Shown piece after piece: positions 34,368 through 42,897 of a stretch of DNA of 64,000 bases (within the stretch, counting starts at the first letter, position 1; the number at the start of each line of letters is the position of its first letter). The notes beneath the pieces were generated by a model. It ran no database searches and was not told the DNA's origin. It worked only from the letters and a program-made list of their open reading frames with translations. This DNA comes from Nocardioides sp. SYSU D00038 (GTDB taxonomy: Bacteria > Actinomycetota > Actinomycetes > Propionibacteriales > Nocardioidaceae): NCBI RefSeq assembly GCF_016924665.1, contig NZ_JAFFJT010000009.1:1-64000 (forward strand), read 5' to 3'. The translations under genes were made by a program, and so were the position numbers.

Positions 34368-34786
34368 TGGTCGAGGTGCGAAGGCCGCTAGGCCTGGGCC
34401 TCGAGACCCGGTGAGACGGGGGCCCCCCCGTTCCCACCGGAGGGCGGTCGGGTGCGGGGGTTTCGAGACAGTCGCTAGCGCGACTTCCTCAACCAGCGGT
34501 GGGTGGCGGTGGTCGAGGTGCGAAGGCCGCTAGGCCTGGGCCTCGAGACCCGGTGCGACGGGGGCCCTCCTGTTCCCACTGGAGGGCGTTCGGCCGTCTG
34601 GGGTTTCGAGACAGTCGCTAGCGCGACTTCCTCAACCAGCGGTGGGTCACTGCTGGTCGAGGAGGGACGAAGTCCCTCACTCGTTACCCGGTGAGCCGAG
34701 CGCCCTCCTGTTCGCACCGGAGGGCGTTCGACCGGCGGGGGTCTCGACGGGCGCTCGTCGCTGGCGCTCCTCGCTGCTCGACCATC
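34368..34786. repeat. Intergenic hairpin-repeat array I
   Basis: Elements of a dispersed family lie at 34368-34409, 34459-34497, 34510-34551, 34602-34640, 34653-34689 and 34740-34786. Their ends read GGTTTCGAG and CTCAACCAGC (or the reverse, CTGGTCGAGG and CTCGAGACCC), around variable cores such as ACAGTCGCTAGCGCGACTTC and GCGAAGGCCGCTAGGCCT. Two adjacent elements repeat as a ~142-bp dimer (34368/34510 and 34459/34602). Between elements lie GGAGGGCGTTCGG-type stems. The stretch 34047-34367 before the array holds no feature I can support. No transposase is present. Confidence 0.8.
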
Positions 34787-34822
34787 GGTCTCGCCCGGGT
34801 GCGAGCGGGGTACTGCCGCGGC

Positions 34823-36394
34823 ATGACGCGACGGGCGTGGGTGGGAGCGGCTGCGCTGGCAGGGGTCGCCGGGGTGGCGGCGCGCGACCTGCGCCAAAAG
34901 CAGCACGCGCTGCTGCGCAACTTCCCGGTGCTGGGCCACGCGCGCTACCTGCTGGAGACGATCGGACCCGAGCTGCGGCAGTACGTGGTCGCGGGCAACG
35001 ACGAGGAGCGACCGTTCACCCGCGACCAGCGGCGGTGGATCTACGCGTCGTCGAAGCTGGAGAACAACTACTTCGGGTTCGGCACCGACAACGACGTGGA
35101 GCACACCGAGGGCTACACGATCATCAAGCACCGCACGTTCCCCGACCCCGCGCCGCCGACCCACCCCAACACGGGCGAGGACACCCCGGTGCCGTCGGCC
35201 AAGGTGCTCGGCGAGGCGCGCGGTCGCAAGCACGCCTTCCGCCCCGGCTCGCTGGTCAACATCTCCGCGATGAGCTTCGGTTCGCTCTCGCACACCGCGA
35301 TCGAGGCGCTCAACCGCGGTGCCGCGCTCGCGGGCTGCCTCCAGAACACCGGGGAGGGCGGGCTCTCGCCGTACCACCGCAACGGCGGCGAGCTGGTCTT
35401 CCAGATCGGCACCGCCTACTTCGGGTGCCGCGACGAGGAGGGCCGCTTCGACCTGCAGCGGCTCAAGGACGTCGTGGCCGGGGCTCCGGTGCGGGCGCTG
35501 GAGATCAAGCTCAGCCAGGGCGCCAAGCCCGGTCTCGGCGGGCTGCTCCCGGGCGCCAAGGTGACACCCGAGATCGCCGAGACCCGGGGCGTGCGGGTCG
35601 GCGAGGACTGCATCAGCCCGTCCCGGCACGCCGAGTTCTCCGACGTCGACAGCCTCCTCGACTGGGTCGAGCTGCTCGCCGCCGAGACCGGGCTGCCCGT
35701 GGGCATCAAGTCCGCCGTCGGCGACCTGGGCTTCTGGGGCGGGCTGGTCGACCAGATGGCGCGCACCGACCGCGGCGTGGACTTCGTGAACATCGACGGC
35801 GGCGAGGGCGGCACCGGCGCCGCGCCGCTGATCTTCAGCGACTCGGTGTCGCTGCCGTTCCGGGTGGGGTTCCCGCGCGTGTACGCCGAGTTCGCACGCG
35901 CCGGGCTGGCCGACCGGGTGACGTTCATCGGCGCCGGCAAGCTCGGCCTCCCCGACAACGCGATCGTGGCGCTGGCCCTGGGCTGCGACCTGCTCAACGT
36001 CGGGCGCGAGGCGATGCTCTCGGTCGGCTGCATCCAGGCCCAGAAGTGCCACACCGACACCTGTCCCACCGGGGTGGCCACCCAGGACCGGTGGCTGGCG
36101 CACGGGCTGGACCCGGCACTGAAGTCGGTGCGCTGCGCGAACTACGTCAAGACGCTGCGCCGCGACCTGCTGAAGGTCGCCGAGACCTGCGGGGTGGCCC
36201 ACCCCGCGCTCGTCGACGCCGACGACATCGAGGTCCTCTTCGCCCAGCGCGACGCCGTGTCGCTGCGCGACCTGGCCGGCTACGAGCCCGGCTGGGGCCG
36301 GGTCGGCGAGCGCGACCGGGCCGCCGTCGAGGCGCTGATGACCACCGCCCCCACCGGTGGCGCCGCCCCCGCGTCGGCCACCGCCCAGGGCTGA
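34823..36394 (+). CDS. FMN-binding glutamate synthase-family protein
   Basis: A 523-residue protein matching the central FMN/Fe-S region of glutamate synthase large subunits, found alone in many bacteria. An N-terminal membrane-like helix (about 4-20, AWVGAAALAGVAGVAA) is present. The core contains NISAMSFGSLSHTAIEALN, EIKLSQGAKPGLGGLLPG, VNIDGGEGGTGAAPLIF, and a cysteine cluster GCIQAQKCHTDTCPTGVATQ that would hold a 3Fe-4S centre. No amidotransferase domain is present, so it does not make glutamate from glutamine alone; the physiological reaction is unknown. ATG 34823 is preceded by a repeat array; earlier in-frame ATGs fall inside it. Confidence 0.9.
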   Translation: MTRRAWVGAAALAGVAGVAARDLRQKQHALLRNFPVLGHARYLLETIGPELRQYVVAGNDEERPFTRDQRRWIYASSKLENNYFGFGTDNDVEHTEGYTIIKHRTFPDPAPPTHPNTGEDTPVPSAKVLGEARGRKHAFRPGSLVNISAMSFGSLSHTAIEALNRGAALAGCLQNTGEGGLSPYHRNGGELVFQIGTAYFGCRDEEGRFDLQRLKDVVAGAPVRALEIKLSQGAKPGLGGLLPGAKVTPEIAETRGVRVGEDCISPSRHAEFSDVDSLLDWVELLAAETGLPVGIKSAVGDLGFWGGLVDQMARTDRGVDFVNIDGGEGGTGAAPLIFSDSVSLPFRVGFPRVYAEFARAGLADRVTFIGAGKLGLPDNAIVALALGCDLLNVGREAMLSVGCIQAQKCHTDTCPTGVATQDRWLAHGLDPALKSVRCANYVKTLRRDLLKVAETCGVAHPALVDADDIEVLFAQRDAVSLRDLAGYEPGWGRVGERDRAAVEALMTTAPTGGAAPASATAQG

Positions 36395-36400
36395 CCGCAG

Positions 36401-36711
36401 CTGGTTGGTGAGGGACGGCGTCCTTCACTCGTTACCTGGCGGGACGACGACCCTCCCGGCCCCACCGGTGGGCGCTCGGGTGCGGGGGTTTCGAGGCTCG
36501 CTGCGCTCGCACCTCGACCAGCGCGGGCGTCCGCTGGTCGAGGTGCGAAGGCCGCTAGGCCTGAGCCTCGAGACCCGGTGAGACGAACGCCCTCCCGTCC
36601 CCACCGGAGGGCGTTCGAGGCTCGCTTCGCTCGCACCTCAACAGGCGGGGCACCGGATGGTGCTCGGCCGTCCGGGATTCCGGGGCTCGCTTCGCTCGCA
36701 CCTCAATCAGC
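36401..36711. repeat. Intergenic hairpin-repeat array II
   Basis: Elements at 36401-36437, 36487-36522, 36534-36576, 36613-36648 and about 36684-36711 belong to the same family as arrays I, III and IV. Several carry the core GGCTCGCTTCGCTCGCACC between TTCGAG and CTCAACCAG-type ends. A stem GAACGCCCTCC ... GGAGGGCGTTC (36586-36616) lies between two of them. The array fills the 325-bp gap between convergent glutamate synthase-like and MFS genes and may serve as terminator for both. Confidence 0.8.
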
Positions 36712-36719
36712 GCCTGGCG

Positions 36720-38144
36720 TCAGGCGGCGACGAGCTCGGCGACCTCCTCCGGGGTCGGGACCAGCTGGCGCGAGGTGGCGGAGAGGACCAGGGTCGCGGC
36801 GGCGAGGACGGCGGTGAGCAGGATGCCGCGCTCGAAACCGTCGACGAGGGCGGCCTGGGGTGCGGCGCCGTCGGAGAGCGAGGCGGTGATCGCCGAGGTG
36901 GCGAGGCTGGAGATGACGGCCAGGCCGAGGGCGCCGCCCACCTGGTAGCCGGTGTTGATGATCCCGGACGCCGCCCCAGCGTCGGAGTGGGAGACCTCCG
37001 ACAGCGCGCTGATCTGGGCCGGTACGCCGACGCCCATGATCCCGAACCCGTAGAGCACGAAGCCGGGCAGCAGCTCGGTGACGTACGCGCCGTCGGCGGT
37101 GGCCTGGGTCAGCAGGGCCAGGCCCGCGACGCCGATCACGGCCGAGACCATCTGGATCGGGCGGGTGCCCCAGCGGGGCAGGAGCTGGGTCGCCAGCAAC
37201 GCCCCGGCGATCGCGGCGAAGCCCATCGGCAGGAACTGCAGGCCGGTGTCGAGGGCGGAGAGGCCCTTGCCCTGCTGGAGGAAGATCGCGGTGAGGAAGA
37301 ACATCGCGAGGAACGCGCCGCCGTTGAGGGCCAGCACCAGGGTCGACTGGCTGAGCGAGCGCGACCGGAACAGCCGCAGCGGCACCAGCGGCGCGGCCGA
37401 GCGCGACTCGGTGAGCAGGAACAGCGCGAGCAGCGCGAGGCCGCCGACCAGCGAACCGACCACCTCGAGGTCGCTCCAGCCGAGGGGTTCGGCGCGGATG
37501 ACGCCGTAGATGATCGCCAGGACGGCGCCGGTGCCGAGGGTCGCGCCGGCCAGGTCGAAGGAGCGGGGGGCATCGGTGCCGGCGCGGCTGTCGGCGATGT
37601 TCGTCCGGGTGACGGCGAGCAGGACGAGACCGATCGGGACGTTGACGAAGAAGACCCACTCCCAACCCGCGGCGTCGACGAGGATGCCGCCGGCGACGAC
37701 GCCGAGCGTGCCGCCGAGACCGGCCAGGCCACCCCAGATGCCCATGGCGAGGTTGCGCTCGCGGCCGCTGGCGTAGGTGACGGTGAGGATGGCGAGCGCC
37801 GAGGCCGACATCAGCGCGCCGCCGAAGCCCTGCACCGCCCTGGCCGCGACCAGCAGCTCCTGGGTGGTGGCGAGGCCGCCGGCCAGCGAGGCGGCGGTGA
37901 ACAGGGCCAGGCCGCCGGCGAAGATCCGCCGCCGCCCGAGGAGGTCGCCGAGGCGGCCCCCGAGCAGCAGGAAGCCGCCGAAGGCCAGCGTGTACGCGCT
38001 GATCACCCACTGCAGGCTGTCGGGCCCGAACCCGAGCTCGGTCTGGATGTCGGGCAGCGCGACGTTCACGATCGTCACGTCCAGCACCACCATGAACTGC
38101 GCCAGGGCCAGCACCGCCAGGGGTGCCCAGGGACTTCTCCGCAT
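36720..38144 (-). CDS. MFS drug-efflux transporter, DHA2 (14-TM) family
   Basis: A 474-residue major-facilitator drug:proton antiporter. Motif C-like and family landmarks are present: LALAQFMVVLDVTIVNVALP in helix 1, LLLGGRLGDLLGRRRIF (motif A) and GGTLGVVAGGILVDAAGWEW in helix 5. About 14 hydrophobic segments are seen, as for the EmrB/QacA group. ATG 38144 (MRRSPWAPL) has AGGAAGG 9 nt upstream; an in-frame GTG nine codons earlier lacks such a site. It is divergent from a TetR gene with dyads between them, so TetR-controlled export of a toxic compound is likely. Confidence 0.92.
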   Translation of the reverse strand: MRRSPWAPLAVLALAQFMVVLDVTIVNVALPDIQTELGFGPDSLQWVISAYTLAFGGFLLLGGRLGDLLGRRRIFAGGLALFTAASLAGGLATTQELLVAARAVQGFGGALMSASALAILTVTYASGRERNLAMGIWGGLAGLGGTLGVVAGGILVDAAGWEWVFFVNVPIGLVLLAVTRTNIADSRAGTDAPRSFDLAGATLGTGAVLAIIYGVIRAEPLGWSDLEVVGSLVGGLALLALFLLTESRSAAPLVPLRLFRSRSLSQSTLVLALNGGAFLAMFFLTAIFLQQGKGLSALDTGLQFLPMGFAAIAGALLATQLLPRWGTRPIQMVSAVIGVAGLALLTQATADGAYVTELLPGFVLYGFGIMGVGVPAQISALSEVSHSDAGAASGIINTGYQVGGALGLAVISSLATSAITASLSDGAAPQAALVDGFERGILLTAVLAAATLVLSATSRQLVPTPEEVAELVAA

Positions 38145-38184
38145 CTGCGTACGCCTTCCTCTAGGACTCACTGTGCGCCGTCAC

Positions 38185-38232
38185 TGTACGGCGTACATCT
38201 ACAGAGGACAGTAAGACCTAGACGCTGTACAG
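38185..38232. promoter_or_regulatory. TetR operators between MFS pump and TetR genes
   Basis: Two dyads containing CTGTAC lie in the 96-bp divergent promoter: TGTAC-GGC-GTACA (38185-38197) and the palindrome CTGTACAG (38225-38232). A further small dyad GTTGTCAAC ends directly before the TetR start. These are likely binding sites for the TetR protein encoded at 38241. Confidence 0.65.
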
Positions 38233-38240
38233 TTGTCAAC

Positions 38241-38927
38241 ATGACCGCCCGGACCCGCACCCCCGCGACCCCCAAGGAGCGGTTGAGCCGGACGACGGTC
38301 GCGGCCGCCGCGCTGGGGATGGCGGACGCCGAGGGGCTCGACGCCGTGACGGTGCGCCGGCTCAGCGCGACGCTCGGCGTGACGCCGATGGCGCTCTACT
38401 GGCACTTCAAGGACAAGGACGCGCTGCTCGACGGGGTGGTCGAGGCGATCCTCGCCGAGGTGCGGCTGGCCGAACCCGACGACGAGGCGCCGTGGGACGA
38501 GCAGCTGCGCGAGGTCCTCGACGCGCTGGTCGCCGCCCTCGCCGCCCACCCCGCGGCGGCCGACCTGGTGCGCACCCGGGTGCTCGGCAGCGAGCCGGGC
38601 CGGGTGCTCACCGAGCGGGTGCTGACGCTGCTGCGCCGGGGCGGGTTCTCGACCGAGCGCTCCTCACAGCTCGCGGTGCACGCCCTGCTGTTCATGATCG
38701 GGCTCGTCTCCGGGCTCCCCGGGCAGGCCGTCGGCGCCAGCGAGGAGGAGCGCGAGCAGGAGGTCCGCACCAAGTGGGCCATGCTCCAGGCGCTGCCGCC
38801 CAAGCGCTACCCCCACATCGTCGAGTCCGCCGCGTCGCTCACCGACTGCGGCTCGTCGACGGAGTGGTTCGAGGTCGGCATGGACACGCTGATGGCGGGC
38901 ATCCGCGGCCAGGCCGCCCGCGGCTGA
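38241..38927 (+). CDS. TetR-family repressor (TetR_C tetracycline-type)
   Basis: A 228-residue TetR-family regulator. The N-terminal HTH is clear: LSRTTVAAAALGMADAEGLD, VRRLSATLGVTPMALYWHFK and DKDALLDGVVEAIL. The C-terminal ligand domain of about 150 residues resembles the tetracycline-repressor type. ATG 38241 directly follows the palindromic operators it probably binds. It is divergent from the DHA2 pump at 36720-38144, so induction by the pump's substrate is expected. The ligand is unknown. Confidence 0.92.
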   Translation: MTARTRTPATPKERLSRTTVAAAALGMADAEGLDAVTVRRLSATLGVTPMALYWHFKDKDALLDGVVEAILAEVRLAEPDDEAPWDEQLREVLDALVAALAAHPAAADLVRTRVLGSEPGRVLTERVLTLLRRGGFSTERSSQLAVHALLFMIGLVSGLPGQAVGASEEEREQEVRTKWAMLQALPPKRYPHIVESAASLTDCGSSTEWFEVGMDTLMAGIRGQAARG

Positions 38928-38978
38928 CGCTCGCCGCCGGAGCCCTCCCGGGTCCTACCGAAGGGCGTTCGGCTGGGG

Positions 38979-39393
38979 GGTTTCGAGACAGTCGCTAGCG
39001 CGACTTCCTCAACCACCGGTGGGTGGCGCTGGTCGAGGTGCGAAGGCCGCCAGGCCTGAGCCTCGAGACCCGGTGAGACGAACGCCCTCCCGTCCCTACC
39101 GAAGGACGTTCGGGTGCGCAGGTTTCGAGGCTCGCTTCGCTCGCACCTCAACCAGCGCCGGGAGGGCGTGCGGCCGACGGGGGTTTCGAGGCTCGCTTCG
39201 CTCGCACCTCAACCAGCGCGGGGAGGGCGTTCGGCCGACGGGGGTTTCGAGGCTCGCTTCGCTCGCACCTCAACCAGCGCGGGGAGGGCGTTCGGCCGAC
39301 GGGGGTTTCGAGACAGTCGCTAGCGCGACTTCCTCAACCAGCGGAGGGCCGTCGTCGCTGGTTGAGGAAGGACGAAGTCCTGTCTCGAAACCC
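38979..39393. repeat. Intergenic hairpin-repeat array III with a 61-bp tandem block
   Basis: Elements lie at 38979-39015, 39029-39071, 39121-39156, 39182-39217, 39243-39278, 39304-39342 and, in reverse, 39358-39393. Four of these start exactly 61 bp apart (39121, 39182, 39243, 39304). The first three have core GGCTCGCTTCGCTCGCACC, while the fourth has ACAGTCGCTAGCGCGACTTC within the same flanks. The sequence between units is GGGAGGGCG-TTCGGCCGACGG-like. The array fills the region between tetR and the carotenoid cluster. Confidence 0.85.
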
Positions 39394-39516
39394 GGTAAGT
39401 CGACAACCCTCCCGTTCGCAGTGGAGGGCGGTTGGCTGACCGGGGGTCTTGACGGGCCCGACGCCGGGTACCTGACCTGCCAGGGCGCCGGGTCCGCGCG
39501 CCGGACAGGAGACGTG

Positions 39517-39564
39517 ATGCCCGCCCAGCCCGATCCCGCCCGCGTCGCGGTGCGCCGCGCCTGA
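39517..39564 (+). CDS. Short leader ORF coupled to crtB
   Basis: A 15-codon reading frame MPAQPDPARVAVRRA with a strong ribosome-binding site AGGAGAC (39507-39513) 3 nt before its ATG. Its stop overlaps the crtB start as TGATG, and crtB itself lacks a good ribosome-binding site. Translation of crtB therefore probably depends on reinitiation after this leader. It could instead be the remnant of an earlier gene end. Confidence 0.5.
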   Translation: MPAQPDPARVAVRRA

Positions 39565-40511
39565 TGTTCGTCCCCTGGTCGTCCTCGGGTCGGGCCGTCG
39601 CCGACTCGCCCCACCTCGCCTACGACGAAGTCGCCGACGCCAGCGCCGCCCTGGTCATCGGGGCCTACTCGTCGTCGTTCGGGCTGGCCTCGCGGCTGCT
39701 GGCCGAGCCGGTGCGCACCCACGTGCGCAACGTCTACGCCCTGGTGCGGGTGGCCGACGAGGTCGTCGACGCCCCCCGCCCCGAGCAGGGCACCGCCGAC
39801 CGGCGCGACGCGCTCGACGCCCTGGAGGCCGAGACGCTGCACGCCCTCGACTGCGGCTCGAGCAGCAACCTCGTCGTCCACGCCTTCGCCCGCACCGCGG
39901 CCGCCTGCGGCATCGAGCCGGGGCTGCTCACGCCGTTCTTCGCCTCGATGCGCACCGACCTCGAGCGCCGCGCCCACGACCGGGCCAGCCTGGCGGCGTA
40001 CGTCTACGGCTCGGCCGAAGTTGTCGGCCTGATGTGCCTGCGCGCGTTCGTCGCCGGCGAGGCAAGCCCCCACGACCGCTACGACGAGCTGGCGCCGGGC
40101 GCGCAGCGGCTGGGCGCGGCGTTCCAGAAGATCAACTTCCTGCGCGACCTCGGTGAGGACGTCGACGGCCTCGGCCGGCACTACCTGCCCGGCCTCGACC
40201 CCGAGCGGATGACCGCCGCCGACCGCGACGCGTGGCTCGACGACATCGACGCCGACCTGGCCGCGGCCGCCGAGGCCGTGCCCGGGCTCCCCGTGGGGAG
40301 CCGGATCGCGGTCTGCGCGGCGCACGACCTGTTCGCCGAGCTCTCCGCCCGGTTGCGGGCCACGCCGGCCTCGGAGATCCCGCACCGGCGGGTGCGGGTG
40401 CCCGACCCGGTCAAGGTCCGCCTCCTGGCGGGCGCGGCGCTGCGGGGCGGCCGGCCGCGGCGCGCCCCGGTGCCCGCCCCGGTCGAGCACTCCTGGGCGG
40501 CCGCGTCGTGA
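39564..40511 (+). CDS. crtB: Phytoene synthase
   Basis: A 315-residue squalene/phytoene synthase condensing two GGPP to phytoene. Both Asp-rich motifs are present: VRVADEVVD (residues about 66-74, usual DELVD) and INFLRDLGEDVDGLGRHYLP. The YSSSFGLASRLL start is typical. The ATG forms a TGATG overlap with a leader ORF, and its stop overlaps crtI as GTGA. It is the first enzyme gene of the plus-strand carotenoid operon crtB-crtI-CDP-alcohol phosphatidyltransferase. Confidence 0.95.
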   Translation: MFVPWSSSGRAVADSPHLAYDEVADASAALVIGAYSSSFGLASRLLAEPVRTHVRNVYALVRVADEVVDAPRPEQGTADRRDALDALEAETLHALDCGSSSNLVVHAFARTAAACGIEPGLLTPFFASMRTDLERRAHDRASLAAYVYGSAEVVGLMCLRAFVAGEASPHDRYDELAPGAQRLGAAFQKINFLRDLGEDVDGLGRHYLPGLDPERMTAADRDAWLDDIDADLAAAAEAVPGLPVGSRIAVCAAHDLFAELSARLRATPASEIPHRRVRVPDPVKVRLLAGAALRGGRPRRAPVPAPVEHSWAAAS

Positions 40512-42124
40512 CCACGACGGCGGCGCGGGTGGTCGTCGTCGGAGGTGGGGTCGCCGGACTGGCGACCGCCGCGCTGCTGGCCCAGGACGGCCACGACGTC
40601 GAGGTGCTGGAGAAGAACGACGAGGTCGGCGGCCGGGCCGGCTCGTGGGAGCGCGGCGGCTTCCGCTTCGACACCGGCCCGTCGTGGTGGCTGATGCCGG
40701 GCGTCTTCGACCACTTCTTCCGGCTGCTCGGCACCACCACCGAGGAGCAGCTCACGCTGCGCCGCCTCGACCCCGGCTACCGCGTGTTCTTCGAGGGGCG
40801 GCCCGAGCACCTCGACGTCGCCGCCGACCAGGCCGGCAACCGGGAGCTCTTCGAGCGGGTCGAGCCCGGAGCCGGCGCCCGGCTCGACGACTACCTCGCC
40901 TCGGCCCGCGAGGTCTACGACCTGGCCGTCCAGCAGTTCCTCTACACCAGCTTCGACAGCGTCGCGGCGTACGCCGGCCGCCGGGTCCTCGCGCACGGGC
41001 CGCGGCTGGCCGGCCTGCTGACCCGCTCCCTGGAGAACCACGTGGCGCGCTCGTTCACCGACCCGCGGCTGCGCCAGGTGCTGGGCTACCCCGCGGTCTT
41101 CCTCGGCGCCTCGCCCGACCGGGCGCCGGCGATGTACCACCTGATGAGCTGGCTCGACCTCGCCGACGGCGTCCGCTACCCCGAGGGCGGGTTCACCCGC
41201 TTCGTGGAGGCGCTGCGGGCGCTGGCCGAGGCGCGGGGCGTGCGGGTGCACACCGGCGCGGAGGCCGTGGCCATCGAGACCCGGCCGGTGCCGCGCGGCC
41301 GGCCGCGGCCCGGCCGCCGTCGGGCCGAGGTCACCGGCGTGCGCTGGCGCGACGCCGACGGCGAGCGGGTGCTCGCCGCCGACGTGGTGGTCGGCGCGGC
41401 CGATCTGCACCACGTCGAGACCCGGCTGCTGCCCGAGCCGCTGCAGACCTATCCGCAGTCGTGGTGGGACCGCGCGGTCGCCGGACCCGGTGCGGTGCTG
41501 GTGCAGCTGGGTGTGCGCGGCGCGCTGCCGGAGCTGGCCCACCACTCGCTGTTCTTCACCCGCGACTGGCGCACCAACTTCGACGCGATCTTCGAGCGGC
41601 CCACCCGGGTGCCCGACCCAGCGTCGCTCTACGTGTGCCGGCCCTCGGCCACCGACACCACGGTGGCTCCGCCCGACCACGAGAACCTCTTCGTGCTGGT
41701 GCCCGTCCCGGCCGACCCCGGGCTGGGCCGCGGCGGCCTCGACGGCACCGGCGACGAGCAGGTCGAGGCCGCGGCCGACCGGGCGGTCGCGCTGGTGGCC
41801 GACTGGGCGGGCATCCCCGACCTGGCCGAGCGGGTGGTGCTGCGGCGCACGGTGGGCCCGGGCGACTTCGTCACCGACCTGCACGCCTGGATGGGCACCG
41901 CCCTCGGGCCGGCGCACGTGCTGCGCCAGAGCGCGTTCTTCCGCGCCGGCAACGCCTCGCGCCGGGTGGCCGGCCTCTACTACGCCGGCGCCAGCACGGT
42001 GCCGGGCATCGGGCTGCCGATGTGCCTGATCAGCGCCGAGCTGGTGCTCAAGCGGCTGCGTGGCGACCGCTCCGTCGGGCCGGTCGCCGAGCCGCCGGTG
42101 GGTGCGGAACCGGTGTCGGCGTGA
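40508..42124 (+). CDS. crtI: Phytoene desaturase (CrtI type)
   Basis: A 538-residue FAD-dependent desaturase introducing double bonds into phytoene to give lycopene or a partly desaturated product. The N-terminal dinucleotide-binding motif VVVVGGGVAGLATAALLAQ is followed by VLEKNDEVGGRAGSW and FRFDTGPSWWLMP. The C-terminal bacterial-type signature is GLYYAGASTVPGIGLPMCL. The GTG at 40508 overlaps crtB's stop. Fully matching length and landmarks make this the principal desaturase; the second CrtI-like gene at 42804 belongs to a different subgroup. Confidence 0.94.
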   Translation: MTTTAARVVVVGGGVAGLATAALLAQDGHDVEVLEKNDEVGGRAGSWERGGFRFDTGPSWWLMPGVFDHFFRLLGTTTEEQLTLRRLDPGYRVFFEGRPEHLDVAADQAGNRELFERVEPGAGARLDDYLASAREVYDLAVQQFLYTSFDSVAAYAGRRVLAHGPRLAGLLTRSLENHVARSFTDPRLRQVLGYPAVFLGASPDRAPAMYHLMSWLDLADGVRYPEGGFTRFVEALRALAEARGVRVHTGAEAVAIETRPVPRGRPRPGRRRAEVTGVRWRDADGERVLAADVVVGAADLHHVETRLLPEPLQTYPQSWWDRAVAGPGAVLVQLGVRGALPELAHHSLFFTRDWRTNFDAIFERPTRVPDPASLYVCRPSATDTTVAPPDHENLFVLVPVPADPGLGRGGLDGTGDEQVEAAADRAVALVADWAGIPDLAERVVLRRTVGPGDFVTDLHAWMGTALGPAHVLRQSAFFRAGNASRRVAGLYYAGASTVPGIGLPMCLISAELVLKRLRGDRSVGPVAEPPVGAEPVSA

Positions 42125-42897
42125 CCGACCGCGAGGCGGCGTACGACCACTGGTCGCGGCTGCACGGCGGCCTCGACCCGCGGGCCTCGGCCTGGGTCTC
42201 GGGGTGGGTGCGGCTCACCCACGCCTGCGCCCGGCCGCTGGCCCGGGCGGGCGCCAGCCCCCACCTGGTGACCGCGGCCGGCGTGGCGCTCACCGCGGCG
42301 GTGCCGGCGATCAGCGACCGGGGCGCGGCCTGGCCGCTGCTGGCCACCCCGGTGCTGGTGGTCGCCGCGGTGCTCGACGGCGTCGACGGCGCGCTGGCCG
42401 CGCAGACCGGGCGCGACTCGGCCTGGGGCCGGGTGGTCGACGGCCTCGCCGACCGCTGCAGCGACCTGCTGCTCGTGCTCACCCTGGTCGTCCTCGGTGC
42501 CCCGGTGTGGCTGGGCGTGCTGCTCGGCGTGGTGACGCTGCTGCTCGAGTCGGCGCGGGCCACCGCCGAGGCCGCGGGGCTCGACGGCCCGGGCGCGGTG
42601 ACGGTGTGGGAGCGGCCGTCGCGGGTGATCGTGCCGGCGTTCGCCACCACCCTGGTCGCGGCTGAGTGGTGGGCCCGGCGCGCCGGCCTCGACGTGCTGC
42701 CCGGCGTCGACGGGGCGGTGATCGCCACGGCGAGCGGCGCGATCGGGCTCGCGCTGGCGACGTTCGCCGCGCTGCACCTGCTGGTCGGGGTGCGCCGCGG
42801 GCTTCAGGCGGTGCCGACCAGGTCGGCCACGATCCGCGCCGAGAGCAGCACCAGCGGCAGCCCGCCGCCCGGGTGGGCCGAGCCGCCCACGAGGTAG
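42121..42897 (+). CDS. CDP-alcohol phosphatidyltransferase family membrane protein
   Basis: A 258-residue integral membrane enzyme with the CDP-alcohol phosphatidyltransferase motif DG-x2-DG-x-A ... G-x3-D-x3-D, seen as DGVDGALAAQTGRDSAWGRV followed by VDGLADR. It has about six hydrophobic helices. The family joins CDP-activated lipid and alcohol groups, for example in phosphatidylglycerol or inositol phosphate lipid synthesis. GTG 42121 overlaps the crtI stop, so it is a member of the carotenoid operon. Its last 94 bp, encoding a Ser/Pro-rich tail, overlap the convergent desaturase gene. The substrate is unknown. Confidence 0.85.
   Translation: MTDREAAYDHWSRLHGGLDPRASAWVSGWVRLTHACARPLARAGASPHLVTAAGVALTAAVPAISDRGAAWPLLATPVLVVAAVLDGVDGALAAQTGRDSAWGRVVDGLADRCSDLLLVLTLVVLGAPVWLGVLLGVVTLLLESARATAEAAGLDGPGAVTVWERPSRVIVPAFATTLVAAEWWARRAGLDVLPGVDGAVIATASGAIGLALATFAALHLLVGVRRGLQAVPTRSATIRAESSTSGSPPPGWAEPPTR

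Noticed and set aside
34047..34822. A possible insertion sequence in the repeat-rich gap before the glutamate synthase-like gene
   Set aside because: No transposase frame or terminal inverted repeats enclosing a gene; only the intergenic hairpin elements are seen.
39121..39342. CRISPR-like appearance of the 61-bp periodic array
   Set aside because: The sequences between repeats are also repeated, not unique spacers; no cas genes are present; and the same elements occur singly in other gaps.
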